Counted from the first letter of the stretch, positions 50,654-60,144 are shown. The stretch: 64,000 nucleotides of DNA from Streptantibioticus parmotrematis (GCF_019890615.1 NZ_JAINVZ010000005.1:372001-436000), one strand, 5' to 3'. Program-made: numbers and translations. The notes: a model not told the origin generated them from the letters alone.

Positions 50654-50691
50654 CGTTAGAAGTTATAACGCCATGACATCGCGACAGTCAA
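50654..50691 (-). promoter_or_regulatory. promoter with overlapping operator for the MDR gene
   Basis: On the minus strand TTGACT (50691-50686) and TATAAC (50667-50662) are 18 bp apart, an unusually good vegetative promoter for this genome. The 17-bp near-palindrome CGTTAGAAGTTATAACG (50654-50670) covers the -10 and start region; 14 of the 16 positions flanking its central G pair. A repressor binding there would block transcription. Confidence 0.7.
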
Positions 50692-50750
50692 GAGGGTTCG
50701 TGACAGGGTCTAACGGAACGGTCGGTCCGGCGTCATGGCGCGGCACGGAA

Positions 50751-50790
50751 CGGCGGCCGGCGCCCATCGGGTGATGAGCGCCGGCCGCCG
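50751..50790 (-). terminator. strong hairpin 3' of the small secreted protein gene
   Basis: Perfect 13-bp arms (50751-50763, 50778-50790) enclose a loop that itself pairs CATC with GATG, so the stem is extended. It lies 31 nt beyond the stop at 50822 of the small secreted protein and before the oxidoreductase promoter. Confidence 0.7.
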
Positions 50791-50821
50791 GTGTCCGGGT
50801 CGAGCCGTACCGCGGTGAGGG

Positions 50822-51118
50822 TCAGAGGATGCCGAGGAGTCCCAGCCCGAGCAGGCCCGAGCGGGGCTGGATGCCGATCCCGCCCCGGTCGAGGTCGTCA
50901 CGCCGGTCGCGGCAGCCGCACCGGTCGTCGTCGTGCCGTGATCCCTGGTCCTGGCGCCAGTCGTCGCGGCCGTGGTCGTCGTCGTGGCGCGGCGGGCACG
51001 GGTGGTGCCACTGGGGAGCGAGCGGCACCGCGGGCGCGGCCTGGGCGACGCCCGACAGCGGCGCCACGGCGCCCGCCGCCAGCACAGCGACGGCCACACC
51101 ACGTGCCAGATTCCTCAT
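50822..51118 (-). CDS. small secreted protein, His/Asp-rich
   Basis: The 98-aa protein has a clear Sec signal peptide (MRNLARGVAVAVLAAGAVAP, then cleavage near AQAAP). The mature part is rich in His, Asp and Arg (PCPPRHDDDHGRDDWRQDQG, RHDDDRCGCRDRRDD) and ends in a hydrophobic GLLGLGLLGIL. The His/Asp clusters and CGC suggest metal binding or an extracellular scaffold, but no family is recognised. A GTG three bases upstream of the ATG at 51118 is an alternative start. Confirmation would need expression data. Confidence 0.6.
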   Translation of the reverse strand: MRNLARGVAVAVLAAGAVAPLSGVAQAAPAVPLAPQWHHPCPPRHDDDHGRDDWRQDQGSRHDDDRCGCRDRRDDLDRGGIGIQPRSGLLGLGLLGIL

Positions 51119-51546
51119 CACCGTTGGATCTCCTCGAAGGGCGGGGGAGCAGGAGGTGCTCCGATCGAGCGCAGGGGTACCCACGCCCGCGTCGCCCCTC
51201 GGCTCGCTGCCGCCGAACAGGACCCCGACGGCTCTGCCGGTCCACTCCGGTGGCCGAGGCGGCCAGGTAGTCGTCCAGCGGGCGCTTGATCGGCGGCGGT
51301 CGCGTGATGCGGGAGGAAGCGGTCGTCCTCGCGGAGGAGGGTTGACGGAGGCAAGGCGGCGGTGTCCGGTGTGTACGGACACCGCCGCTGCACGGCGTGA
51401 GCTTTCCCGAGCGCAACGGTCATGGTCGACCGACCCGTGCGGGCGAACGTCTTTCCCGACCGCGACATCTCAGGCTCGCCCGAACGGGTGATCCCGCGCA
51501 TCGGCGGAACGAACCGGGAGCCGCGGTCGTCCACCCAGTGGTCTCC
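51119..51546. other. intergenic region with one strong hairpin
   Basis: This 428-bp stretch between pntB and the small secreted protein gene holds no convincing gene. The only structure is the inverted repeat at 51356-51388. The sequence near 51119-51150 (GGATCTCCTCG on the plus strand) is the ribosome site and leader of the small secreted protein. Confidence 0.5.
51356..51388. terminator. 13-bp perfect hairpin in the pntB-secreted-protein gap
   Basis: Arms 51356-51368 and 51376-51388 pair perfectly around a 7-nt loop. It is 159 nt beyond the pntB stop, far for its terminator, and 238 nt before the next gene. It may end the pnt transcript or an unannotated small RNA. Confidence 0.5.
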
Positions 51547-53001
51547 CTAGCGCGCCCCCGCCTGCTCACGCGCGGCCGGGGCCGCGAGCTCGGTGCCGAG
51601 CGCGCGCAGGATCTCCTCCACGCTCTGCTTGGCGTCGCCGAAGAGCATGCTGCTGTTGTCGCGGAAGAAGAGCGGGTTCTGCACGCCCGCGTAGCCCGAG
51701 GCCATCGAGCGCTTGAACACGATGACCTGCTCCGCCTCCCAGACCCGCAGCACCGGCATCCCGGCGATCGGGCTGCCCGGGTCCTCGGCCGCGGCCGGGT
51801 TCACCGTGTCGTTCGCGCCGATGACGAGCACCACCGAGGTGCCGTCGAAGTCCTCGTTGATCTCGTCCATCTCCAGGACGATGTCGTACGGCACCTTCGC
51901 CTCGGCCAGCAGCACGTTCATGTGCCCGGGCAGACGCCCGGCGACGGGATGCACACCGAAACGGACCTCGACGCCGCGCTCGCGCAGCCGCCGCGTCAGC
52001 TCCGCGACCGGGTGCTGCGCCTGGGCCACGGCCATGCCGTAGCCGGGAGCGATGATCACCGAGCTTGCGCGGGTGAGCAGTTCGGCCGCCTCCTCGGCCC
52101 GCACCTCGCGGTGCTCGCCCTGCTCCTCCTGATCGCCGGACGGCGCCTCGATGCCGAAGCCGCCCGCGATGACCGAGATGAAGGAGCGGTTCATCGCCTT
52201 GCACATGATGTAGGACAGGTAGGCACCGGAGGAGCCGACCAGCGCGCCCGTCACGATGAGCAGGTTGTTGTCGAGCAGGAACCCGGCCGCGGCGGCCGCC
52301 CAGCCGGAGTAGCTGTTGAGCATGGAGACGACGACGGGCATGTCGCCGCCGCCGATCGAGGCGACCAGATGCCAGCCGAGCGCCAGCGCCAGCACGGTCA
52401 CCGCGATCATCAGCGCCAGGCCGGGACTGATGGTGAACCACACCGTCAGCGCCACGAACAGGGCGAGCGCCCCCAGGTTCATGGCGTTCTTGCCCGGAAG
52501 CGTCAGAGGCCGGGAGTTGATGCGTGCCGACAGCTTCAGGAACGCGACGATCGAGCCGGTGAAGGTGACCGCGCCGATGAAGATACCGATGAACACCTCG
52601 GCGTGGTGGATGCCCAGCAGGTCGGAGGCGATCCGGGTCTGCGCCGTCCCGTGCGACTCCACCTCCAGGTAGCTGTCCCAGCCCACCAGCACCGCGGCGA
52701 GACCCACGAAGCTGTGCAGGACGGCGATGAGTTCCGGCATCTGCGTCATCTCGACACTGCGCGCCCGCCACAGGCCCGCCACCGCGCCGATCGCCATCGC
52801 GACCAGGATCAGGGCGATCGCCCCCGCGGTGAGGCTCTGCGCGGCCGCCACGATCGTGGCGACCAGTGCCAGGGCCATGCCCGCGATGCCGTAGACGACA
52901 CCGACACGGGAGGTGCGGTGCTGGGAGAGGCCGGCCAGGCTGAGGATGAACAGCAGGGCGGCGACCAGGTCGGCCGCGTGGGAGGCCGTCGTGGAAGTCA
53001 T
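51547..53001 (-). CDS. pntB: NAD(P) transhydrogenase beta subunit
   Basis: The 484-aa protein has about nine membrane segments (about 10-285) and a C-terminal NADP(H)-binding domain III (about 310-475) with [40 protein letters not shown] and [14 protein letters not shown], the PntB hallmark. With PntA it couples proton entry to hydride transfer from NADH to NADP+. It starts 6 bp after the pntA stop, same strand. Confidence 0.95.
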   Translation of the reverse strand: MTSTTASHAADLVAALLFILSLAGLSQHRTSRVGVVYGIAGMALALVATIVAAAQSLTAGAIALILVAMAIGAVAGLWRARSVEMTQMPELIAVLHSFVGLAAVLVGWDSYLEVESHGTAQTRIASDLLGIHHAEVFIGIFIGAVTFTGSIVAFLKLSARINSRPLTLPGKNAMNLGALALFVALTVWFTISPGLALMIAVTVLALALGWHLVASIGGGDMPVVVSMLNSYSGWAAAAAGFLLDNNLLIVTGALVGSSGAYLSYIMCKAMNRSFISVIAGGFGIEAPSGDQEEQGEHREVRAEEAAELLTRASSVIIAPGYGMAVAQAQHPVAELTRRLRERGVEVRFGVHPVAGRLPGHMNVLLAEAKVPYDIVLEMDEINEDFDGTSVVLVIGANDTVNPAAAEDPGSPIAGMPVLRVWEAEQVIVFKRSMASGYAGVQNPLFFRDNSSMLFGDAKQSVEEILRALGTELAAPAAREQAGAR

Positions 53002-53007
53002 CTCGGC

Positions 53008-54570
53008 TCAGCCTTTCGAGAACATCGACAGCATGCGGCGGGTGACGGCGAAACCTCCGAAGATGTTGACGCTCGTCAGCAGGATCGCCACGAAGGACAG
53101 CGTGGTCACGATCCAGCTCTCGTGCCCGATCTGGAGCAGGGCACCGATCACCACGATGCCGGAGATGGCATTGGTGACCGACATCAACGGCGTGTGCAAC
53201 GCGTGGTGCACTTTGCCGATGACGTAATAGCCGATCACCACGGCCAGCGTGAACACCGTGAAGTTGTCGGCGAGTTGGGACGGCGCGAAGCCCACCAGCA
53301 GGAACATCGCGAGCATCCCGATCCCGATGAGACCGAGTCGGCCCGCGGGCGTCAGCCTCGCCCGCTTCGGCTCCGGCTCGGCGGACGCGGGCGCCGGTGC
53401 GGGCGGCGCGGCGGGCGCCGCCGAGACGGACACGGGCGGCGGTGGCCACGTGACCTCACCGGCCCGCACCACGGTGACGGCCCGCTGCACGACGTCGTCG
53501 AAGTCGAGCGTCAGCTGCCCGTCCTTGCCGGGCGTGAGCAACTTGACCAGGTTCACCAGGTTGGTGCCGAACAACTGCGAGGCCTGGGCGGGCAGCCGGG
53601 AGGCGAGGTCGGTGTAGCCGATGAGGCGCACACCGCCCTCGGTCACCACGACCTCGCCCGCGACCGTCCCCTCCACGTTGCCGCCCATCGCGGCCGCCAT
53701 GTCGACCACGACACTGCCCGGCTTCATCGCCGCGACGTCCGCGGCCGTCAGCAGACGCGGCGCGGGACGGCCCGGGATCAACGCGGTGGTGATGACGATG
53801 TCCACGTCCTGCGCCTGCTCGTGGTAGAGCGCGGCGGCGGCACGGTCGTAGTCGGCGGACGTCGCCTTGGCGTAGCCGTCGGTGCTCGCCTCCTGCTCGA
53901 CGTCGACCGGCAGGTACTCGCCGCCCAGCGACTTCACCTGGTCCGCGACCTCCGGCCGCGGGTCGGTGGCCCGCACGATCGCGCCGAGGCTCGACGCCGC
54001 GCCGATCGCCGCGAGACCGGCCACACCGGCACCGGCCACCAGAACCTTCGCCGGGGGCACCTTCCCGGCCGCCGTGACCTGACCGGTGAAGAACCGCCCG
54101 AAGACGTGCGCGGCCTCGATGACCGCCCGGTACCCTGCGATGTTCGCCATCGACGACAGTACGTCCATCGACTGCGCGCGCGAGATGCGGGGCACCGCGT
54201 CCAGCGCCAGCGCGGTCACCCCGGCGCCGGCGAGCGCCTGGACCAGTTCCGGCTTCTGCGCGGGGGACAGCAGACCGGCGAGCGTCGCGCCCTCCCGGAG
54301 CCGCCCGATCTCCGCATCCGAAGGAGCGTTGACCTTTAGGACGACGTCCGCCGCCCAGGCCTCGCCCACCGTCGCACCGGCGTCGACATACGCCTCGTCG
54401 GTGAAGCCGGAAGCCGCACCGGCCCCGGGCTCGACCACGACCTCGTAGCCGAGCCCCAGCAACTGGCGCACGGTCGTCGGGGTCGCCGCGACGCGGTTCT
54501 CCCCGGCGAGGGATTCGCGGACCACGCCCACGCGCTGCGGAGGGTGGTGTGCGGGTTCTTGAGCAGACAT
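53008..54570 (-). CDS. pntA: NAD(P) transhydrogenase alpha subunit
   Basis: The 520-aa protein has the NAD(H)-binding domain I (about 15-380; GVVRESLAGENRVAATPTTV, VLVAGAGVAGLAAIGAASSL) related to alanine dehydrogenase, a Pro/Ala-rich linker (about 380-415) and four C-terminal membrane segments. The fused soluble-membrane layout is that of E. coli PntA rather than the split PntAA/PntAB form. ATG 54570 is chosen; a TTG three codons upstream is less likely. The gap before the gene is long and contains a GC-rich control region. Confidence 0.95.
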   Translation of the reverse strand: MSAQEPAHHPPQRVGVVRESLAGENRVAATPTTVRQLLGLGYEVVVEPGAGAASGFTDEAYVDAGATVGEAWAADVVLKVNAPSDAEIGRLREGATLAGLLSPAQKPELVQALAGAGVTALALDAVPRISRAQSMDVLSSMANIAGYRAVIEAAHVFGRFFTGQVTAAGKVPPAKVLVAGAGVAGLAAIGAASSLGAIVRATDPRPEVADQVKSLGGEYLPVDVEQEASTDGYAKATSADYDRAAAALYHEQAQDVDIVITTALIPGRPAPRLLTAADVAAMKPGSVVVDMAAAMGGNVEGTVAGEVVVTEGGVRLIGYTDLASRLPAQASQLFGTNLVNLVKLLTPGKDGQLTLDFDDVVQRAVTVVRAGEVTWPPPPVSVSAAPAAPPAPAPASAEPEPKRARLTPAGRLGLIGIGMLAMFLLVGFAPSQLADNFTVFTLAVVIGYYVIGKVHHALHTPLMSVTNAISGIVVIGALLQIGHESWIVTTLSFVAILLTSVNIFGGFAVTRRMLSMFSKG

Positions 54571-54835
54571 ATCCTGCAACTCTCGTCAGAGGCGGTGTTG
54601 ACGGGGGATCTGTGCTCGGGGGAGTCCTACGGAGTCCTTCCCCTTTGGTCGCAGGAACCTACACGTCGAACGGGTGGTGACCGACGTGAAGCGGCCGTGA
54701 TGTGTTTCACCTTGCGGCACCGGCGGCTCACGGCCCGTCAGGGGTAGGAGCGGGTGTCGCCCTCTCCCGCACGCCCACGGACGTCGTGCTCCCGGTGCGG
54801 CACGCCCTTGATGCGTCAGCAGCGCGCTTCAGAAA

Positions 54836-54849
54836 TGGGAGCGCTTCCG
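54836..54849. promoter_or_regulatory. CebR-like box, upstream copy
   Basis: TGGGAGCGCTTCCG matches the published CebR consensus TGGGAGCGCTCCCA at 12 of 14 positions. It lies 474 bp before the GH6 gene start, an unusually long distance, so it may be secondary. Confidence 0.55.
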
Positions 54850-54920
54850 CTCCGAGGCGTAACGGATCAAGCCGCAGGCTGCGGCTTCCCGCGTTCAAGA
54901 AGCGAACGTCACGGAGGCTC

Positions 54921-54935
54921 TTGACGGGCCGTCAA
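54921..54935. promoter_or_regulatory. 15-bp perfect palindrome in the cellulase control region
   Basis: TTGACGG and CCGTCAA flank one G. The left arm could serve as a -35 box (TTGACG), with a weak -10 (CTTCAT) 17 bp further on. It is either a regulator site or part of a promoter. Confidence 0.4.
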
Positions 54936-55064
54936 TAGCCTGGCTTCATGTGGGACGGCATCCTGAACGGCCACGAGGATCCGCCTGTTGAACGCGAGCG
55001 GGATCCCTGCTGATCGCCAACCGTCCTCACCTCTCCACTCGGAAGGGGCAGGTGCGACATCGAA

Positions 55065-55078
55065 TGGAAGCGCTCCCA
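55065..55078. promoter_or_regulatory. CebR box upstream of the GH6 cellulase gene
   Basis: TGGAAGCGCTCCCA matches the CebR operator consensus at 13 of 14 positions. It lies 244 bp before the GTG start of the GH6 gene and implies that the cellulase pair is repressed by CebR and induced by cello-oligosaccharides. Confidence 0.8.
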
Positions 55079-55322
55079 AAGATCGTGACTCGCCTCCGCT
55101 TGTCGAGGACGGTCACCTCCCGCACCCGCCTGCCGAGCGCGGGACGCGCCGCGCGCGGCGGCCGCGCCCCGCCCACGCATCGCGGTCCCCGACCTCCGGA
55201 GCACCTGAACCGCCGGTGACACCTCCCGGCACCGGCCCACCCCCACAACGCCCTGGCCGACGGCATCCGCTCCGGCGGGGCGCCACGCCCGGTCCCACCC
55301 GTGGACGACGGAAGGACTGACC

Positions 55323-57338
55323 GTGCACCACACCCTGGCACGACGACTGAGAACGGCCGCCGCTGCGGCGCTGCTCGGCGCCGCCGCACTCACACCCCTG
55401 GTGGGCACGCAGACCGCGCAGGCCGCGGTCGCCCACGTCGCCGACCCCTACGTCGGCGCGACCCCCTACCTCAACCCGGACTACGTCGCCGAGGTCAAGG
55501 CCCAGGCCGCCGCCGACGGCGGATCGCTCGGCGCGCAGGAGTCGCAGGTCGCCGACTACCAGACCGCGATCTGGATGGACCACATCGGTGCCATCACCGG
55601 CGACTCCACCCACCGCGGCCTGCGCGCCCAGCTGGAGGCGGCGGAGGCACAGGCGCGCAGCAGCTCCTCACCGGTCCTGGTGGAACTGGTCGTCTACGAC
55701 CTGCCCGGCCGGGACTGCGCGGCCCTCGCCTCCAACGGAGAGATCCCGGCGACCTCCGCGGGCCTGGCCGAGTACGAGTCGCAGTACATCGATCCCATCG
55801 CGAGCATCCTGAGCGACAGCGCGTACGCCAACCTGCGCATCTCCACCGTCATCGAGCCCGACTCGCTGCCCAACGCCGTCACCAACCAGAGCAAGCCGGC
55901 CTGCGCGACGGCCACCCCGTTCTACGAGCAGGGCGTGGAGTACGCCCTCGACCACCTGCACGCGATCCCCAACGTCTACACCTACCTGGACATCGGCCAC
56001 TCCGGATGGCTCGGCTGGTCCAGCAACATGACGCCCGCGGCGCAGGAGTACGCGAAGGTCGTCAGGGCCACCGCCGCCGGGTTCGACAGCGTCGACGGCT
56101 TCATCAGCGACACCGCCAACTACACGCCGGTGCAGGAGCCGTTCCTGACCGATCCCACGCTGACCGTGGGCGGCAACGAGCTGGAGTCGGCCGGCTTCTA
56201 CCAGTGGAACCCGCAGTTCGACGAGTACGACTACGACAACGCCATGTACGCGGCGCTGGTCGGCGCCGGGTTCCCCAGCCGCGTCGGCTTCCTGATCGAC
56301 ACCTCGCGCGACGGCTGGGGCGGCCCTTCCCGGCCCACCGGGCTTGACTCCTCGCCGTCCGACGTCAACGCCTACGTCAACGCCAACAAGATCGACCAGC
56401 GGCCGTTCCGCGGCGACTGGTGCAACATCGACGGCGCCGGGATCGGTGCGCGGCCGCAGGCGGAGCCGTACGGTTCCGCGTCCCACATCATCGGGTTCGT
56501 GTGGATCAAGCCGCCCGGCGAGTCGGACGGCGACTACCCCAGCGGTTCGCACACCCACGGGGACCCGCACTGCGATCCCGCGGGCACCCAGACCGACGGC
56601 AACGGCGGCACGTACCCGACCGACGCCATCCCCGGCTACGACGTGCCCGCGGGGCAGTGGTTCGGCGCCGAGTTCCAGCAACTCGTGGCGAACGCCTATC
56701 CCGCCCTCGGCGGCGGCACCCCGGGCGGCGGCGACACCACCGCCCCGACCGCGCCCACCGGCCTGACCGTCACCGGCACCACCAGTGGCAGCGTCACGCT
56801 GTCATGGACCCCTTCGACGGACAACGTGGGCGTCGCCGGGTACGACGTCTACCGGGGTACGACGAAGGCCGGCACCACGACGTCCACCGGATACACCGAC
56901 ACCGGCCTGACCGCCTCGACCGCCTACGCCTACACCGTCAAGGCGTTCGACGCCGCGGGAAACGTCTCCCCGGCCTCCGCGGCGGTGACCGCGACGACCG
57001 CGCCCGGCAGCGGACCCGGTGGCGGCGGCTCCACGGGTTGCACGGGCGCGTACACCGTCACCGACGACTGGGGCAGCGGTTTCACCGCGAACGTCACGGT
57101 CACCAACAGCGGTACCACGCCGACCGGTTCATGGACCGTGAAGTGGACCTGGCCGGGCAGCCAGACACTCTCCAACGCGTGGAGCGCCACCGCCACGCAG
57201 AGCGGCGCCGACGTCACGGCGACCAACGAGACGTACAACGGCGCGATCGCCGCCGGAGGCGACACCACGTTCGGGCTCCAGGCCACCTACAGCGGCGCCG
57301 ACACCGTACCGCCGACCCTGATCTGCACCGCCTCCTGA
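55323..57338 (+). CDS. secreted GH6 cellobiohydrolase with FnIII and CBM2
   Basis: The 671-aa protein has a signal peptide (about 1-35, cleavage near AQAAV), a GH6 catalytic domain (about 40-465), a fibronectin III domain (about 475-560) and a C-terminal CBM2 cellulose-binding domain (about 572-671). The catalytic part carries VIEPDSLPNAV with the likely acid Asp and long loops (GWLGWSSNMTPAAQEYAKVV, EFQQLVANAYPALGGG) typical of exo-acting cellobiohydrolases such as Thermobifida Cel6B. It would release cellobiose from non-reducing ends of cellulose. GTG 55323 has GAAGGA upstream. The GH12 gene follows 65 bp later, so they are probably co-transcribed. Confidence 0.93.
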   Translation: MHHTLARRLRTAAAAALLGAAALTPLVGTQTAQAAVAHVADPYVGATPYLNPDYVAEVKAQAAADGGSLGAQESQVADYQTAIWMDHIGAITGDSTHRGLRAQLEAAEAQARSSSSPVLVELVVYDLPGRDCAALASNGEIPATSAGLAEYESQYIDPIASILSDSAYANLRISTVIEPDSLPNAVTNQSKPACATATPFYEQGVEYALDHLHAIPNVYTYLDIGHSGWLGWSSNMTPAAQEYAKVVRATAAGFDSVDGFISDTANYTPVQEPFLTDPTLTVGGNELESAGFYQWNPQFDEYDYDNAMYAALVGAGFPSRVGFLIDTSRDGWGGPSRPTGLDSSPSDVNAYVNANKIDQRPFRGDWCNIDGAGIGARPQAEPYGSASHIIGFVWIKPPGESDGDYPSGSHTHGDPHCDPAGTQTDGNGGTYPTDAIPGYDVPAGQWFGAEFQQLVANAYPALGGGTPGGGDTTAPTAPTGLTVTGTTSGSVTLSWTPSTDNVGVAGYDVYRGTTKAGTTTSTGYTDTGLTASTAYAYTVKAFDAAGNVSPASAAVTATTAPGSGPGGGGSTGCTGAYTVTDDWGSGFTANVTVTNSGTTPTGSWTVKWTWPGSQTLSNAWSATATQSGADVTATNETYNGAIAAGGDTTFGLQATYSGADTVPPTLICTAS

Positions 57339-57353
57339 ACCATCCGAGCACAG

Positions 57354-57389
57354 CCGGGCCCGGGGCATCGCAGGGCGTCCCGGGCCCGG
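57354..57389 (+). promoter_or_regulatory. hairpin between the two cellulase genes
   Basis: Perfect 11-bp arms (57354-57364, 57379-57389) enclose 14 nt. It begins 15 nt after the GH6 stop and ends 15 nt before the GH12 GTG. It may attenuate transcription or stabilise the upstream mRNA, giving unequal expression of the two enzymes. Confidence 0.5.
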
Positions 57390-57403
57390 TGGAAGGGACA
57401 GCA

Positions 57404-58573
57404 GTGACCACACACCCGCTCCGCAATCTTCGCGCCGCATGCGTCGCCGCGGCGCTCGCCACCTCGGTCGTCATCCCCGTGGCGAGCGCCCATGGCGCCA
57501 CGCCCGCCGACGGCGGCTCGACCTGCGCACAGCAGGGCACCCTGCCGCTGGAGGGCGGCGCGTACACGCTCCAGGCCAACGAGTGGAACTCCTCCAGCCC
57601 GCAGTGCGTGACCGCCACCTCGGGCACCGCCTGGTCGGTGACCACCGCGGACTTCGACCTGCCGACGAACGGCGCCCCGGCCACCTACCCGTCCCTCTAC
57701 CAAGGCTGCCACTGGGGCGCGTGCACCACCGGAAGCACCCTGCCCATCCAAGTGAACGACCTTGGCAGCGCCACGAGTTCGTGGAGCACGAACCAGCCGG
57801 AGTCCGGCGCCTACGACGTGGCGTACGACCTGTGGACCAACTCCACGCCCACCACCAGCGGCCAGCCGGACGGCACCGAGATCATGATCTGGCTCAACTC
57901 CCGTGGCGGAGTGGAGCCGTTCGGCGCCAAGACCGGAACGTCGACCGCGGCGGGTCACAACTGGGACGTGTGGACCGGGCAGCAGACCTCGTGGAAGATC
58001 ATCTCCTACGTCCTGCAGGGCGGCGGTACGTCGTTCTCCGGATTGGACATCAAGGCGCTGCTGGACGACGCGGTCAGCCGCGGCTCGCTCGACCCCTCGA
58101 CGTACCTGATAGACGCCGAGGCCGGTTTCGAGATATGGCAGGGCGGCCAAGGGCTGGGCACCAACAGCTTCTCCTTCTCCGCGACGGCCGCGAACGGCGG
58201 CGGCACGGGCGGCGGAACCGGAGGAACGGGCGGGACCGGCGGGGGAACGGGCGGCGGCGGAACCGGGAGCACCGGGTGCACCGCCACGTACGCGGTCACC
58301 AACGACTGGTCCACCGGCTTCACCGGCGATGTGACGGTGACCAACACCGGTTCGTCCCCCACGAAGGGCTGGACGGTGAAGTGGAACTGGCCCGGCGACC
58401 AGACCGTCACCAACTCATGGAACGCGGTCACCACCCAGTCCGGACAGACGGTGACCGCCGCGAACCAGAGCTACGACAACGCCGTCCCCGCCGGCGGTTC
58501 CACCACCTTCGGCTTCCAGGCGGGCTACTCGGGCACGAACGCGGCGCCGACCCTCACCTGCCAGGCCGACTGA
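57404..58573 (+). CDS. secreted GH12 endoglucanase with CBM2
   Basis: The 389-aa protein has a signal peptide (about 1-31), a GH12 domain (about 40-260) and, after a Gly/Thr-rich linker (about 264-288), a CBM2 (about 289-388). The catalytic pair is readable: nucleophile Glu in GTEIMIWLNSRGG and acid/base Glu in AGFEIWQGGQGL. GH12 enzymes cut internal beta-1,4 bonds of cellulose and xyloglucan. It pairs functionally with the GH6 exo-enzyme encoded before it. GTG 57404 has GGAAGGGA upstream. The linker is encoded by near-tandem GGX repeats. Confidence 0.93.
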   Translation: MTTHPLRNLRAACVAAALATSVVIPVASAHGATPADGGSTCAQQGTLPLEGGAYTLQANEWNSSSPQCVTATSGTAWSVTTADFDLPTNGAPATYPSLYQGCHWGACTTGSTLPIQVNDLGSATSSWSTNQPESGAYDVAYDLWTNSTPTTSGQPDGTEIMIWLNSRGGVEPFGAKTGTSTAAGHNWDVWTGQQTSWKIISYVLQGGGTSFSGLDIKALLDDAVSRGSLDPSTYLIDAEAGFEIWQGGQGLGTNSFSFSATAANGGGTGGGTGGTGGTGGGTGGGGTGSTGCTATYAVTNDWSTGFTGDVTVTNTGSSPTKGWTVKWNWPGDQTVTNSWNAVTTQSGQTVTAANQSYDNAVPAGGSTTFGFQAGYSGTNAAPTLTCQAD

Positions 58574-58600
58574 CCACGCCGCGACGACACCACACGGCGT

Positions 58601-58633
58601 GTGCCCCGGCCGCGTGATCCGCGGCCGGGGCAC
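58601..58633. terminator. convergent terminator between cellulase and bglC genes
   Basis: Perfect 14-bp arms (58601-58614, 58620-58633) enclose a 5-nt loop TGATC, and an outer T-A pair extends the stem. It lies 27 nt after the GH12 stop and 26 nt after the bglC stop on the other strand, so it serves both. Confidence 0.8.
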
Positions 58634-58659
58634 ATGCTCCACCTCAACGAGTCAGTACA

Positions 58660-60144
58660 TCAGCGGAGTTGGGGCAGGGCGTTGGCGCGGGCGACCGCTC
58701 CGTACCAGCGCGCGCTGTCCTTGAGCACCCGGCGCTGCGTGGCGAAGTCCACGTGCACGATGCCGAACCGCTTGGCATACCCTTCCGACCACTCGAAGTT
58801 GTCCAGCAACGACCACAGGAAGTAGCCGCGCACGTCCGCGCCGTCCGAGATGGCCCGGTGCACCGCCTCCAGGTGGGCGCGCAGGTACGCCACCCGGCGC
58901 GGATCGTGGACCGCTCCGTCGGCGTCGAGCGTGTCCTCGAACGCCGCCCCGTTCTCCGTGACCAGCAGCGGAAGTCCGGGGTGCTCACGGGCGACACGCA
59001 CCAGCAACTCACGCAACGCGGACGGGTCGACGGCCCAGCCGCTCGCGGTGCGCTCCCCGGGCGGCTGCCGGAACGTCACCCGTTCGGAACCCGGCCACGG
59101 CGAGTGCGCGCTTCCCCCGTGCCCGTCGGCCCGACCGGGCTCCTGGCCCTCCGGCGTCGCGGAAACCACGGTCGGAGTGTAGAAGTTGACCCCGAGCAGG
59201 TCGATGGGCTGCCGGATCGCCTCCAGGTCGCCTTCGGCGACGAAATTCCAGTCGGTGAGGGCGGCGGTGTCCTCGATGAGGTCGGCGGGATAGCGGCCGT
59301 CCAGCATCGGGCCGGTGAAGACCCGCCCGCCCAGCGCGTCGATACGACGGGCCGCGTCCCGGTCGGCCGCCGACGTCGTGGCGGGACGCACCAGGTGCAG
59401 GTTGTGCGAGACCGCCACCTTGGCGCTGCCCGGCAGCACCGACCGCAGCGCGCTGACGGCCGTGCCGTGGGCCAGGTTGAGGTGGTGGGCAGCGCGCAGG
59501 GCGGCGAGCGGCTCGGTGCGCCCAGGCGCGTGCCTGCCGGATCCGTAACCGAGGAACGCGCTGCACCACGGCTCGTTGAGGGTGGTCCACAGTGGCACGC
59601 GGTCACCCAGCGCCTCGGCGACCAGGTGCGCGTACTCGGCGAAGCGGCCCACGGTGTCGCGGTTCGCCCAGCCGCCGCTGTCCTCCAGCTCCTGCGGCAG
59701 GTCCCAGTGATAGAGGGTGAGCGCGGGCCGGACGCCGCGCTCGCACAGGTCGTCGACGAGAGCGCGGTAGAAGTCCAGGCCGCGCTGGACCGCCGGGCCC
59801 CGGCCGGTCGGCTGCACGCGCGGCCAGGAGACGGAGAAGCGGTAGGCGTTGAGACCCAGGCCCGCCATCAACGCCACGTCCTCGGCACGGCGGTGGTAGT
59901 GGTCCGCGGCGACCTCGCCGGTGTGGCCCCCGTGCACCTTGCCGGGCGTGGCGCTGAAGGTGTCCCAGATGGACGGCGTGCGGCCGTCCTCGGCGACGGC
60001 GCCCTCGACCTGGTAGGCGGACGTCGCGGTGCCCCACAGGAACCCGGCGGGGAAGTGCCGCTCCGCGGACTCCCGCGGGTCGTGGCGTGTGACGGGGGAG
60101 TCAGTGGGGTGGGTGACGGTGGAGGGTTCGGAGACAGCGGACAC
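58660..60144 (-). CDS. bglC: GH1 beta-glucosidase BglC
   Basis: The 494-aa cytoplasmic enzyme is a GH1 (beta/alpha)8 barrel: N-terminal [20 protein letters not shown], acid/base Glu in [14 protein letters not shown], nucleophile Glu in [12 protein letters not shown], and the active-site pattern [17 protein letters not shown]. It cleaves imported cellobiose to glucose. GTG 60144 has GGGAG six bases upstream; the open frame extends to 60216 but without a better start. It is the last gene of the ceb cluster, 85 bp after cebG. Confidence 0.94.
   Translation of the reverse strand: MSAVSEPSTVTHPTDSPVTRHDPRESAERHFPAGFLWGTATSAYQVEGAVAEDGRTPSIWDTFSATPGKVHGGHTGEVAADHYHRRAEDVALMAGLGLNAYRFSVSWPRVQPTGRGPAVQRGLDFYRALVDDLCERGVRPALTLYHWDLPQELEDSGGWANRDTVGRFAEYAHLVAEALGDRVPLWTTLNEPWCSAFLGYGSGRHAPGRTEPLAALRAAHHLNLAHGTAVSALRSVLPGSAKVAVSHNLHLVRPATTSAADRDAARRIDALGGRVFTGPMLDGRYPADLIEDTAALTDWNFVAEGDLEAIRQPIDLLGVNFYTPTVVSATPEGQEPGRADGHGGSAHSPWPGSERVTFRQPPGERTASGWAVDPSALRELLVRVAREHPGLPLLVTENGAAFEDTLDADGAVHDPRRVAYLRAHLEAVHRAISDGADVRGYFLWSLLDNFEWSEGYAKRFGIVHVDFATQRRVLKDSARWYGAVARANALPQLR

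Larger units (their letters stand above)
54571..55322. other. long control region between pntA and the GH6 cellulase gene
   Basis: This 752-bp region has no convincing gene. It contains two CebR-like boxes (54836-54849, 55065-55078), a hairpin at 54869-54887 (arms AAGCCGCA/TGCGGCTT with a 3-nt loop) and a perfect 15-bp palindrome TTGACGGGCCGTCAA at 54921-54935. A possible promoter is TTGAAC at 54988-54993. The pntA leader occupies the left part. Confidence 0.55.

Noticed and set aside
51397..54339. Very long plus-strand frame opposite pntAB (about 980 codons)
   Set aside because: It is an antisense shadow, rich in His, Asp, Arg and Gln; pntA and pntB are clearly coded on the minus strand.
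54988..55320. A 110-codon plus-strand frame ending just before the GH6 gene
   Set aside because: It starts with TTG, is Pro/Arg-rich with weak third-position GC and contains the CebR box, so it is more likely leader and control sequence.
58196..58268. GC-rich near-tandem repeat considered as a mobile or CRISPR-like array
   Set aside because: It is in frame and encodes the Gly/Thr linker between the GH12 and CBM2 domains.
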